A DNA stretch of 64,000 nucleotides from positions 1 through 64,000 of the forward strand of contig CP023455.1 of the NCBI GenBank assembly GCA_002356635.1, in the 5' to 3' direction. The notes beneath the pieces are model-generated. The model was not told the origin of the DNA. It worked only from the letters and a program-made list of their open reading frames with translations, and did no database searches. Below are positions 33,122 to 41,339 of this stretch, piece by piece. The DNA is from Rhodobacteraceae bacterium QY30 (GTDB taxonomy: Bacteria; Pseudomonadota; Alphaproteobacteria; Rhodobacterales; Rhodobacteraceae). The position numbers were made by a program, and so were the translations under genes. The stretch's first letter is position 1, and every line of letters begins with the position of its first letter.

Positions 33122-34786
33122 TCAGGTTTCGGCCGATGGCAGCAGTTCCCCATCGCAGATGGCCTGGATCAGCTTGAACTTCTGCGCCTTGCCGGTTTCG
33201 GTGAAGGGCAGGCTGTCGACAAAATACCAGGTCCGCGGCGTCTTGTACGAGGCCAGATGCGCGCGGCAGAAGTCGTGCAGCTCCGCCGGGTCGATGTTGT
33301 GATTGGGGATGCGGGGCAGGATCACCGCCGCGACCTTTTCGCCCCAGTAGTCATCCGGAATGCCCACGACCAGCGCATTGGCGATCTGCGGATGCTCCAT
33401 CAGCAGTTCCTCGATCTCGCGCGGATAGATGTTCTCGCCGCCGCGGATGATCATGTCCTTGATCCGCCCGGTGATCTTGACGAACCCGCGTTCATCCATC
33501 GAACCAAGATCGCCCGACCGCAGCCAGCCGTCCGGGGTCAGCGTCCGGGCAGTTTCTGCCGGCATGTCGAAATAGCCGATCATCGTCTGATAACCGCGAA
33601 CGCAGATCTCGCCCCGCTGATGCAGGGCGACAGGCTCCATCGTCTCGGGGTCGGCGATCATCAGCTCCACATGCGGCATCGGCTGGCCCAGCGTTTCGGC
33701 CTGATCGCTGAGGTCATCGTCGCGATGCACGCCGGTGACGACGCCCTGCATCTCGGTCTGGCCGAAGATGTTGCACAGGCTGCACCCAAGCTCCGCCCAG
33801 GTCCGCCGGATCAGGCTTGCCTCGACCACTGACGCGCCCGAAACCAGCGCCTTCAGGCTGGACAGGTCATGCGCGGCGCGGGCGGGATGGGCCAGCAGCG
33901 CCTCGATCATCGTGGGCACCAGCAGCGAATAGCTGCCGCGTTCCCGTTCCACCAGCGTCATGTACAGCACCGGGTTCCATTCCGGGACCAGAACATGCGT
34001 CGCCCGGTGCATCACCGCCCCCACGCCGGCATGACCCAACGCGCCAATATGGAACATCGGCATCGGGTTGACGAACACGCCCCCCGAATCCGGCAACCCG
34101 CCGCGGGCCTGCGTGAAGCGCGCCATGTTGGTCACGCCGCGATGGTGAAAGATCACCCCCTTCTGCGCCCCCGTCGTTCCCGAGGTGAACATGATCACGC
34201 AAGGATCTGTCGGGTCCACGTCGGGCAAGGACCGGTCCGGATCGGCATCGGCCAGGAACCGGTCGAAATCGCCGATGCGGATCACCTCGCGCAACTTGGG
34301 CAGGTTGGGCCGAACCATCTGCGACGCCGCGATCGCGTCATAGCCCCTGTAGCTGTCCATCAGGAACAGCCCCGATGCGCCTGACTTCGACAGCACATAG
34401 TCCAGTTCGCGCGCCTTGTAGGCCGGATTGACGGTGACCAGCACCAGCCCCGCCATCGCGCAACCGTAAAGCATGAGCTGCCATTCCGGCACGTTGGCGG
34501 CCCAGAAGGCCACCCTTTCGCCCGGCGCGAACCGGGTCGCCAGCGCCTTGGCGGTGCGTTCGGCATCGGCCAGCAATTCGGCATAGGTCCAGCGACGGCC
34601 ACCCTCGGCCAGCCCCTCGACCAGCGCGGTCCTGTCGGGCTCGGCCGCCGCGGCCTGTCGCAGCGCCTCGCCCAGGGTCCAGTCCAGAAGCGGCTCGCTG
34701 GTGTCGGCGGGCCAGTGCGAAACGGTCAGTCGGCGAGTCCTGTAGGCGGCGCGCGCCTCTATCGGCAGATGGTCTCCATCCGGCAT
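33122..34786 (-). CDS. AMP-forming acyl-CoA ligase (ligase 3)
   Basis: 554-residue ANL enzyme. MFTSGTTGAQKGVIFHHRG, FGQTEMQG, GWLRSGDLG and ETGKAQK mark the adenylation core. It is more distant from ligases 1 and 2 than they are from each other. I use the ATG at 34786, preceded by GGGAGGAAGAC, rather than an ATG at 34840. A family A dyad lies about 115 bp upstream. It is monocistronic as far as can be seen. Confidence 0.88.
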   Translation of the reverse strand: MPDGDHLPIEARAAYRTRRLTVSHWPADTSEPLLDWTLGEALRQAAAAEPDRTALVEGLAEGGRRWTYAELLADAERTAKALATRFAPGERVAFWAANVPEWQLMLYGCAMAGLVLVTVNPAYKARELDYVLSKSGASGLFLMDSYRGYDAIAASQMVRPNLPKLREVIRIGDFDRFLADADPDRSLPDVDPTDPCVIMFTSGTTGAQKGVIFHHRGVTNMARFTQARGGLPDSGGVFVNPMPMFHIGALGHAGVGAVMHRATHVLVPEWNPVLYMTLVERERGSYSLLVPTMIEALLAHPARAAHDLSSLKALVSGASVVEASLIRRTWAELGCSLCNIFGQTEMQGVVTGVHRDDDLSDQAETLGQPMPHVELMIADPETMEPVALHQRGEICVRGYQTMIGYFDMPAETARTLTPDGWLRSGDLGSMDERGFVKITGRIKDMIIRGGENIYPREIEELLMEHPQIANALVVGIPDDYWGEKVAAVILPRIPNHNIDPAELHDFCRAHLASYKTPRTWYFVDSLPFTETGKAQKFKLIQAICDGELLPSAET

Positions 34787-34902
34787 GTCTTCCTCCCTTG
34801 CTCCACATTTCCTCCCGTCGTCGGTCTTCATGCCGGACATGAAAGGAACACGTGGCTTACTATGTGCAAGGATAGCAATGCCGAAGCATACTGTAATCCA
34901 AA

Positions 34903-34923
34903 TTGTTGAGTTAAACTCACTAA
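34903..34923. promoter_or_regulatory. Family A operator upstream of ligase 3
   Basis: TTGTTGAGT, spacer TAA, ACTCACTAA; the inner TGAGT-TAA-ACTCA is a perfect dyad. It matches the other family A sites in geometry and in most positions. It lies upstream of ligase 3 and downstream of the small membrane protein gene. Confidence 0.5.
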
Positions 34924-34939
34924 ATTTTGGTGCGCCGCG

Positions 34940-35155
34940 TCAGTTGACCGTCTGCATGATCACCGAGACCAGTTCCACGTAGCTGCGCACAAAGACCCAG
35001 GCCAGCGGGCCGACCACCAGCGCAACCGCGACGGCGCCCCAGCCAATCAGCGGGAAGGCCAGCCATCCTGCGCCCAGAGCCAATAGAATTGCCAATGGAA
35101 TCGAGGCTTTGGCGCCATGGCGCAGGATAAGCCGCAACATGGGAAGATCTTGCAT
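34940..35155 (-). CDS. Small two-helix membrane protein, unknown function
   Basis: 71 residues with two hydrophobic segments (about residues 19-36 and 40-60) and basic N-terminal RLILRHGAK. An AAGGAG ribosome site sits 8 bp before the ATG, supporting translation. No family recognised. It lies alone between ligase 3 and the beta-keto acid cleavage enzyme gene. Confidence 0.6.
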   Translation of the reverse strand: MQDLPMLRLILRHGAKASIPLAILLALGAGWLAFPLIGWGAVAVALVVGPLAWVFVRSYVELVSVIMQTVN

Positions 35156-35246
35156 CGGGTGCTCCTTGTCCGGGGGTGGTACGCTTGATCATCATATCCG
35201 CTGCCGGGTGCGGCACAACCGACAGTACGTCGCAGCCGGAATGACA

Positions 35247-35273
35247 AACGCCCCCGGCCGGGACCGGGGCGTT
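35247..35273 (-). terminator. Terminator of beta-keto acid cleavage enzyme gene
   Basis: Hairpin AACGCCCC / GGGGCGTT with a partly paired GC loop, 31 bp after the leftward gene's stop at 35304. It lacks a strong T-run. Confidence 0.6.
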
Positions 35274-35303
35274 GATCAATACCTGGCAGGCAGTAATTGC
35301 GAC

Positions 35304-36236
35304 TCAGAACGCGACGTTCGCCGCGCCCTTCAGGCCCAGCATTTCCCGCGCCTCGTCCGGGGTTGCGACCTCGATCGACAGCTCCTTCAGAATGCGGATG
35401 ATCTTGGCGACCTGCTCGGCGTTCGAGGTGGCAAGCTTGCCCTTCTCGATGAAGATACTGTCTTCAAGTCCGACGCGGACATGGCCGCCGATGGTGGCAT
35501 TGTTGACCGCGAAGGGCATCTGGTGCCGTCCCGCCGCCAGAACCGACATCTGGTGATCGTCGCCAAACAGCCTTTGGGCCGTGGCGCGCATGTGCAGCAG
35601 ATGCTCCATTTCCGGGGCGATGCCGCCCAGAATCCCGAACACGCCCTGGATGAACAGCGGCCCCTGCACCAGCCCGCGGTCGCGGAAATGCGCCAGGTTG
35701 TACAGGTGCCCGATATCGTAGCATTCGAATTCGAACCGCGTGCCGCCTTCGGACAGCTCGGTCAGCCCGCGTTCGATCTGTGTGAAGGTGTTCGACAGGA
35801 TGAAATCCTTCGTCATCTCCAGATAGGGTTTTTCCCACGGATACTTGAATTCCGTGATCTTCCCCGCCGCGCCCGAGATGTTGAAGTTCAGCGACCCCAT
35901 GTTCATCGAGGCGACTTCCGGCCGCGCCCATTTCGCCGCCGCCAGCCGGTCATCCAGCGACATGCCCAGGCCACCGCCGGTGGTGATGTTGATCACCGCG
36001 TCGCATTCCGCCTTGATGCGCGGCAGAAAGCGGGCGTAGTCCTCGGGCTTCTGGCTCGGCTGGCCGGTTTCCTCATTGCGGGCATGAAGGTGCAGGATCG
36101 CCGCCCCCGCCTTCGCCGCCGCGATCGCCTCCGATCCGATCTGCTCTGCCGTCATCGGCAGATGCGGGGTCATCGTCGGCGTGTGAATCGACCCCGTGAT
36201 CGCGCAGCTGACGATCACCTTGCTGGGTTTGCGCAT
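35304..36236 (-). CDS. Beta-keto acid cleavage enzyme (BKACE, DUF849 family)
   Basis: 310-residue TIM-barrel Zn enzyme of the family that condenses a beta-keto acid with acetyl-CoA to give acetoacetate and a new acyl-CoA. VSCAITGSIHTPTMTP at the N-terminus and LHLHAR (His-x-His zinc ligands) are diagnostic; GGLGMSLDDRL and NMGSLNFN follow in order. It would provide a C-C cleavage step for a beta-keto acid formed in the island. It is divergent from a MarR gene, with a 14-bp palindrome between them. Confidence 0.9.
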   Translation of the reverse strand: MRKPSKVIVSCAITGSIHTPTMTPHLPMTAEQIGSEAIAAAKAGAAILHLHARNEETGQPSQKPEDYARFLPRIKAECDAVINITTGGGLGMSLDDRLAAAKWARPEVASMNMGSLNFNISGAAGKITEFKYPWEKPYLEMTKDFILSNTFTQIERGLTELSEGGTRFEFECYDIGHLYNLAHFRDRGLVQGPLFIQGVFGILGGIAPEMEHLLHMRATAQRLFGDDHQMSVLAAGRHQMPFAVNNATIGGHVRVGLEDSIFIEKGKLATSNAEQVAKIIRILKELSIEVATPDEAREMLGLKGAANVAF

Positions 36237-36271
36237 GACATCCTCCCTTTGCGGCCCGGGGCCGAAGTGCT

Positions 36272-36287
36272 TCGTATCATATGATAC
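36272..36287. promoter_or_regulatory. Palindromic operator between BKACE and MarR genes
   Basis: GTATCATATGATAC (36274-36287) is a perfect 14-bp palindrome. Read from 36272 it also fits the family B pattern (TCGTATCATATGA). It lies 36 bp upstream of the BKACE start and about 160 bp upstream of marR, suiting autoregulation by the MarR protein or cross-control by the family B regulator. Confidence 0.55.
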
Positions 36288-36445
36288 ACTACCGTACCGT
36301 GCCGGACCCCGCGACGCAACGCCTTATCGGATGACGCAACGCCATCCCAAAGCGTCGCAGGCTGACTCTTGCAATGCGGCGCGATGCGAATAGTATATCT
36401 GCGAACAAAGTCGAATTGTGGCCAATCGCCCCGGAGAAAAAGGCA

Positions 36446-36919
36446 ATGCCCGACGAACGCAAATGGAACCTGCGGCTGGGTTACCTGATCCACGACGTCT
36501 CGCGCCTGCGTCGCGTATGTTTTGACCGCGAACTGGCGCCCCTGGGCATCACCCGGTCGCAGTGGTGGGTCCTGGCGTTCATCTCACGCAACAACGGGCT
36601 GCCGCAGACTCAGCTGGCGAACGAGCTTGAGGTGGGCAAGGTTGCCCTTGGCTCGCTGGTGGACAAGTTGCAGGCCGCCGGACTGGTCGATCGCGTCCCT
36701 GACAAGGAGGACCGGCGCGTCAAGCGCGTGTTCCTCACCGACAAGGCCGCCAAGCTGATGCATGAGATCACGCCCGTCAGCAAGGCGTTCAATGACCGCA
36801 TCCTGACCGACATTCCGCAGGAAGACCTGGACACGACGGCGCGGACGCTTTTCAAGATGAAGCAGAACCTGATCCTCTATGCCGGCGGCAATACCGAGGA
36901 TGCCGAAGCGGCCGAGTGA
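36446..36919 (+). CDS. MarR-family transcriptional regulator
   Basis: About 157 residues. The winged helix covers roughly residues 35-100 with QTQLANELEVGKVALGSLVDKLQAAGLV as the recognition helix and DKEDRRVKRVFLTDKA as the wing, both textbook MarR. The ATG at 36446 follows GGAGAAAAAGG. Divergence from the BKACE gene suggests it represses that gene and itself, responding to an aromatic or organic-acid ligand. Confidence 0.9.
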   Translation: MPDERKWNLRLGYLIHDVSRLRRVCFDRELAPLGITRSQWWVLAFISRNNGLPQTQLANELEVGKVALGSLVDKLQAAGLVDRVPDKEDRRVKRVFLTDKAAKLMHEITPVSKAFNDRILTDIPQEDLDTTARTLFKMKQNLILYAGGNTEDAEAAE

Positions 36920-36925
36920 GGTTTT

Positions 36926-36959
36926 GCGGGTCGCAACGTGCTTTTGCGAAACGACCCGC
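36926..36959 (+). terminator. Possible terminator after marR
   Basis: Inverted repeat GCGGGTCG ... CGACCCGC with an 18-bp loop, 6 bp after the MarR stop. The long loop and lack of T-run make it weak. Confidence 0.35.
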
Positions 36960-37020
36960 TTCGTCAGGATCATGTCAGCCAGGACGCCTAACTTCGATCC
37001 ATGATCAGGAGGAGGCTGTC

Positions 37021-37479
37021 ATGCTATCGAAATTGACCACCATCGTCGCGTTCGCAACCGGTCTTGCGGCACCGGTTGCAGCGATGACCTATGACGAAAA
37101 CGCGTTCCGCACCATCCACGCCGACTTCCAGGCCCAGCTGGAGCAGGCGGCCCTGCTGCCCGCTGAAACGGGAAGCGCCGCGCGCGATGCCGCCGCGCTG
37201 ATGACCCAGCAGAACACGGCGCAGGAACGGCTGGTCCTGCCCTGCCTGAACGATGCCGGTCGGACTCCGACCGCGGCGCTTCGGGCCGGGATGCCGGCGC
37301 TTCTGGACGGGGATATTGCGCTGGTCACCGCGCTGGTCGAACTTTACGCCGCCGCCGAAACGGCGGGACAGGCCGACACGGCACAGATGGCGGAACGGAT
37401 GATCTGGCACGAAACCAGCGACATCCACATGCTGTATCCGGCCGCGCTGCGGGTGGGGGCGGCCGGAACGGCGGACTGA
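37021..37479 (+). CDS. Exported helical protein, unknown function
   Basis: 152 residues with a signal peptide (MLSKLTTIVAFATGLAAPVAA) and a helical mature part. AAALMTQQNTAQERLVLPCLNDAG contains the only Cys, and the C-terminal helix has MIWHETSDIHMLYPAA with two His. No family recognised; the spacing of His/Glu is faintly like a helical-bundle metal protein but this is not secure. AGGAGGAGGC precedes the ATG. Sits between marR and the convergent flavoprotein gene. Confidence 0.65.
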   Translation: MLSKLTTIVAFATGLAAPVAAMTYDENAFRTIHADFQAQLEQAALLPAETGSAARDAAALMTQQNTAQERLVLPCLNDAGRTPTAALRAGMPALLDGDIALVTALVELYAAAETAGQADTAQMAERMIWHETSDIHMLYPAALRVGAAGTAD

Positions 37480-37486
37480 AACGGAT

Positions 37487-37510
37487 CAGCCCGCCGGATC
37501 CGGCGGGCTG
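37487..37510. terminator. Palindromic terminator hairpin
   Basis: Perfect palindrome with 12-bp arms CAGCCCGCCGGA / TCCGGCGGGCTG, 7 bp after the exported protein's stop; serves the rightward gene. Confidence 0.65.
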
Positions 37511-37518
37511 GGGATGCG

Positions 37519-37545
37519 GGGTGCCCCCGCCCTGCGGGAGCACCC
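37519..37545 (-). terminator. Terminator of flavoprotein gene
   Basis: Hairpin GGGTGC(C)CCCGC / GCGGG(A)GCACCC immediately before the leftward flavoprotein stop at 37550; one mismatched pair. Confidence 0.6.
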
Positions 37546-37549
37546 TTGG

Positions 37550-39592
37550 TCAGATGTCCTTCATCAGACGCAGCGCATCGTAGATGGCCGCGTGGGTGTT
37601 CCGGGCCGATACCGCGTCGCCGATCCGATACAGCCGGAACCCGGCAGGCCCGCCGTCCATCGTCTGCGGACGCCCCGCGATCAACGCATCGTAATCGACC
37701 GCGCCCAGGTTTTCCGACTGCGGCTTCAGATCGAAGTAGATGTCGACCAGCGGCTGGGTGCCGTGGTTGATGATGATCTGGTCGAAGTTCCGTTCCTGCC
37801 GCAGGTCGGTCATGTAGTCCGATGTCACGATGGCCTTCAGCTGGTTGCCGTCCCGTTCGGCCGACAGCAGCCGGTAGGTCACGGTGAAGGTCACCGGCTT
37901 GTCCTGAAGCGCGCGCATGTAGGGAACCAGGTTCATCGCCATGACTTCCGGGGCAAAGCTGCGGTCGGGGGTCATCACCTCGACCGTCGCCCCGGACTCG
38001 GCCAGGAACTGCGCCGTCTGCAACGCGGTATGGTCGCCCGCATCGTCGAACAAAAGCACGTTCGACCCCGGCTTCACGTCGCCCGACAGGATGTCCCAGG
38101 CGGTGACGGTCAGATCATTCCCCGCGCTCAGCACATCCTTTTCGGGCAGGCCGCCGGTGGCGATGATCACCACGTCGGGCCTTTCGGCCAGCACGTCCGC
38201 GGCCTCGGCGAAGGTGTTGAAGCGGAACTCCACCCCCCGCGCGGCGCATTGCGCCATCCGCCAGTCGATGATGCCGATCATCTCGGCGCGCCGCTTGCTC
38301 ATCGCGGTCAGGCGCACCTGCCCGCCGGGCTGGTCGGCGGCCTCGAACACGATCACCTCGTGCCCCCGCTCGGCCGCCACGCGCGCCGCCTCAAGCCCCG
38401 CGGGACCGGCGCCGACGATAACGACCTTCTTCTTCACATCGGCCGGGCTGATCCTGTGCGGCATGCCGTCCACCTCGCGCCCCGTCGCGGGGTTGTGGAT
38501 GCACAGCGCCATGCCGCCCTGATAGATCCGGTCCAGGCAGTAGGTCGCACCGACGCAGGGCCGGATTTCATCTTCGCGGCCCTCGATGACCTTCTGGACG
38601 ATGTGCGGATCGGCCATGTGCGCCCGCGTCATCCCCACCATGTCCAGCTGCCCGGTCGCCACTGCGTGACGCGCCGTCGCCACATCGGTGATCCGTGCCG
38701 CGTGGAAGGTCGGCAGGCCCACTTCGGCCCGGACCCGGCCCGCGAAATCCAGATGCGGCGCGCTGCGCATCCCCTGGATCGGGATCATGTCGGTCATCGC
38801 CGGATCGGTGTGGATACGGCCGCGCACGATGTTGACGAAATCGACCAGCCCCGATTCCCTGAACCGGTGGCCCATGGCGATCCCGTCCTCTTCGCTGATG
38901 CCGCCCTTCTCCACCTCATCCGCGGTGTAGCGCACGCCCAGCAGGAACTTGTCGCCCACGCGCTTGCGGCAGGCTTCCAGCACGTCCATGGCAAAGCGCA
39001 GGCGGTTGTCGAAGCTGCCGCCATAGGGATGCGCCAGCGTGTTGGTCAGCGGGCTGACGAACTGGTCCATCAGGTGGCCGAAACATTCGAACTCCACGCC
39101 GTCCAGCCCCGCGTCCTTCATCCGCTCGGCCGCATCGGCGTAATCCTCGATGATGCGGGCGATGTCCCAATCCTCGATCACCTTGGGGAAGGCGCGGTGG
39201 CTGGGTTCACGGATCGCGCTGGACGAGACGACCGGCAGCCAGTCGCCCTTGTCCCAACGGGTGCGACGGCCCAGGTGGGTCAGCTGGATCATCACTGCCG
39301 TCCCCGCTTCGTGCAGGTCATCGGCCAGCCGCTTCATCCAGCCCACGACTTCGTCCTTGTAGGCCAGCACGTTGTTGAAGACAGGCGGGCTGTCGCGTGA
39401 CACCGCGGCCGAGCCGGCCGTCATCGCCAGCGCCACCCCGGCCTTCGCGCGCTCCAGATGGTAAAGCCGATAGCGGTCCTTCGGCATCCCGTCCTCGGGG
39501 TAGGCCGGTTCATGGCTGGTGGTCATGATCCGGTTGCGAAGGGTCAGGTGTTTCAGCTGGTAGGGTTGCAGGATCGGATCGCGCGACGACAT
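37550..39592 (-). CDS. TMADH/2,4-dienoyl-CoA reductase-like flavoprotein
   Basis: 680 residues. The N-terminal half is an old-yellow-enzyme FMN barrel (LKHLTLRNRIMTTSHEP at the start); the C-terminal half has two Rossmann motifs (VVIGAG.AGLEAA near residue 385 and a later ADP-binding fold). The iron-sulfur region reads CVGATYC...C, so of the four cysteines that ligate [4Fe-4S] in trimethylamine dehydrogenase and FadH, the second is Ala. Roles in the family include 2,4-dienoyl-CoA reduction and amine N-demethylation (for example N-methylproline). It is divergent from a TetR gene, which probably controls it. Confidence 0.86.
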   Translation of the reverse strand: MSSRDPILQPYQLKHLTLRNRIMTTSHEPAYPEDGMPKDRYRLYHLERAKAGVALAMTAGSAAVSRDSPPVFNNVLAYKDEVVGWMKRLADDLHEAGTAVMIQLTHLGRRTRWDKGDWLPVVSSSAIREPSHRAFPKVIEDWDIARIIEDYADAAERMKDAGLDGVEFECFGHLMDQFVSPLTNTLAHPYGGSFDNRLRFAMDVLEACRKRVGDKFLLGVRYTADEVEKGGISEEDGIAMGHRFRESGLVDFVNIVRGRIHTDPAMTDMIPIQGMRSAPHLDFAGRVRAEVGLPTFHAARITDVATARHAVATGQLDMVGMTRAHMADPHIVQKVIEGREDEIRPCVGATYCLDRIYQGGMALCIHNPATGREVDGMPHRISPADVKKKVVIVGAGPAGLEAARVAAERGHEVIVFEAADQPGGQVRLTAMSKRRAEMIGIIDWRMAQCAARGVEFRFNTFAEAADVLAERPDVVIIATGGLPEKDVLSAGNDLTVTAWDILSGDVKPGSNVLLFDDAGDHTALQTAQFLAESGATVEVMTPDRSFAPEVMAMNLVPYMRALQDKPVTFTVTYRLLSAERDGNQLKAIVTSDYMTDLRQERNFDQIIINHGTQPLVDIYFDLKPQSENLGAVDYDALIAGRPQTMDGGPAGFRLYRIGDAVSARNTHAAIYDALRLMKDI

Positions 39593-39636
39593 GGAAATCC
39601 TCTGATGAAGGGGGCCTGTCGGGGATGTTGCGCAAA

Positions 39637-39675
39637 ATGTTCACACCTGTCAAGATACAGGTCATAGGTGAACAT
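39637..39675. promoter_or_regulatory. Compound dyad between flavoprotein and TetR genes
   Basis: Outer arms ATGTTCAC (39637) and GTGAACAT (39668-39675) enclose a second pair CCTGT (39646) / ACAGG (39657). The sequence is centred in the 120-bp divergent promoter, typical of a TetR operator bound by two dimers. Confidence 0.65.
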
Positions 39676-39713
39676 TCTTGCGGTTCCAGCTTTCCCCGCA
39701 TAGGGTCCGGATC

Positions 39714-40337
39714 ATGAAAACCACGGCTGACACCGCCACAGGCTGGCGCGGATCGCGCGAAGGCTGGATCGAGGCCGCCTACCAGGCGCTGGTCCGCGAG
39801 GGCGTGGATTCGGTGAAGATCCTGCCGCTGGCCGAACAGTTGAAGTTGTCGCGAACCAGTTTCTACTGGTTCTTCAAGGACCGCGATGAATTGCTGTCGG
39901 CGCTGGCCCAGATCTGGGCCGAACGCACCACGGTGCCGCTGATCGCCGCCACCGATGCCTTCGCCGAAACCGAAACCGAGGCGATGCTGAACGTCATCGG
40001 CTGCTTCCTGCGGACCGAAACCTTCGATTCCCGCCTGGAATTCGCGGTCCGCGGCTGGGGCCTGAAGGACCCGGCCATCCTGTCGCAGGTGGCAAGCGCC
40101 GATACGCGCCGGCTTGCCGCGCTCAGCGCCATGCTCGAACGGTGGGGCCATGATCCCGAAGATGCCGACGTGCGGGCGCGCACGGTCTATCTGACCCAGA
40201 TCGGGTATATCTCGATGCAGGCCGAGGAGACGATCGAAACCCGCCTCTCGCGGATCCCGACCTATGTGCGCATCTACACGGGTCATCCACCGGCCCCGCG
40301 CGAAATCGCCCGCTTCCGCGCCCGCTTCGGCCTGTAG
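39714..40337 (+). CDS. TetR-family transcriptional regulator
   Basis: 207 residues from the ATG at 39714 (MKTTADTATGWRGS). HTH recognition segment LAEQLKLSRTSFYWFFKDRDELL (residues about 40-62) belongs to the RutR/AmtR-like TetR group with FYWFF. A TTG start at 39678 is possible but would fall next to the operator. Its divergent partner is the TMADH-like flavoprotein gene, the most likely target. Confidence 0.88.
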   Translation: MKTTADTATGWRGSREGWIEAAYQALVREGVDSVKILPLAEQLKLSRTSFYWFFKDRDELLSALAQIWAERTTVPLIAATDAFAETETEAMLNVIGCFLRTETFDSRLEFAVRGWGLKDPAILSQVASADTRRLAALSAMLERWGHDPEDADVRARTVYLTQIGYISMQAEETIETRLSRIPTYVRIYTGHPPAPREIARFRARFGL

Positions 40338-40411
40338 CCGGACAGGGCCGTCCAACTGGACCCGCGCCCGGAAGCGGAGTAGAAGGCATTCGACCAGCAG
40401 AAGGTGCGGAT

Positions 40412-41029
40412 TTGGCTATTTCCGACGACTCCAGTTCTTTGAACATGAAAGACGAAGTGGCCAAGTTCAAACGCGAGCGTATTCTGACCGCCGCGATCGA
40501 TCTGTTTTACGAACGGGGCTACGACAACACGACACTGGAAGCCGTGGCCGAGAGCCTGGGCGTTACCAAACCTTTCATCTACGCCCATTTCCAGTCGAAG
40601 GCCGAACTGCTGGCCGAAATATGCAGTCGCGGTATTCGCTTTTCGCTGCAATCCTTGCGGGATGCGCTGGACCTGAAGGCATCGCCGACGGAAACACTGC
40701 GGATCATGTCGGAATCCTTCGTGGTTTCGGTTCTGGAAAATCAGAAGGCGATCGCGCTGTTTACCCGTGAAGAGAAAAACCTGGCACCGGCGGATTTCAA
40801 GCGGATCGCTGACATGCGGCGCGAGTTTGACCGGTCTCTGCGGGCAGTGCTGGAAGAAGGTCAGGCGACCGGCGAATTCAGGATCGGAGATGCCGCGGTG
40901 ACGGCCTTCTCGATCAGCGGCCTCGTCAGCTGGACCTACGTCTGGTATCGCCCCAATGGCCGAATGTCCATTCGCAGGCTCTCGCTTGAGATTACACGGC
41001 TGATCATGGCGATGGTCGGCCGGGCCTGA
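40412..41029 (+). CDS. TetR-family transcriptional regulator
   Basis: 205 residues. HTH: TTLEAVAESLGVTKPFIYAHFQSKAELL (about residues 40-67). A TTG start at 40412 with AGAAGG 7 bp upstream is preferred over an ATG at 40445 that lacks a ribosome site. A 12-bp palindrome GTCCA-AC-TGGAC (40350-40361) lies about 50 bp upstream and may be its operator. It precedes dehydratase pair 3 in the same direction and is a candidate regulator for it and for the family A sites. Confidence 0.86.
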   Translation: MAISDDSSSLNMKDEVAKFKRERILTAAIDLFYERGYDNTTLEAVAESLGVTKPFIYAHFQSKAELLAEICSRGIRFSLQSLRDALDLKASPTETLRIMSESFVVSVLENQKAIALFTREEKNLAPADFKRIADMRREFDRSLRAVLEEGQATGEFRIGDAAVTAFSISGLVSWTYVWYRPNGRMSIRRLSLEITRLIMAMVGRA

Positions 41030-41339
41030 CTTGCCCGTGTCCTGCGGCGCCTGATTGCGCAGCGCTCGTCCATCGGACCCTTCGGCCCACCCTGGGAAAT
41101 CCAACAGCGCGCGCTGGCGTGTGGTGCAGTCTTTCCGGCGCACGGCGCCGCGGTGCGCCCGTCCTCTGCGGGACACGCGCCGGCGCCTGGCACCGTCCGC
41201 CAATCCCGAAGTTCAACCGACGCGCTATTCCGACTGGAATTATGAGATACCTGCGGGTATGGTTTCCTGAAGGTGGCTACCGGACGGCCTTGCACGGATC
41301 GGAACCGGGCCGGCCTTCGACCGACGGGAGAGACAAGAA
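41030..41339. other. Intergenic region before dehydratase pair 3
   Basis: 310 bp without a supported gene. ATACC-(4 bp)-GGTAT (41247-41260) is a small dyad followed by GGTTTCCTG. GGGAGAGACAAGAA precedes the downstream start codon. I see no full family A or B operator here. Confidence 0.5.
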
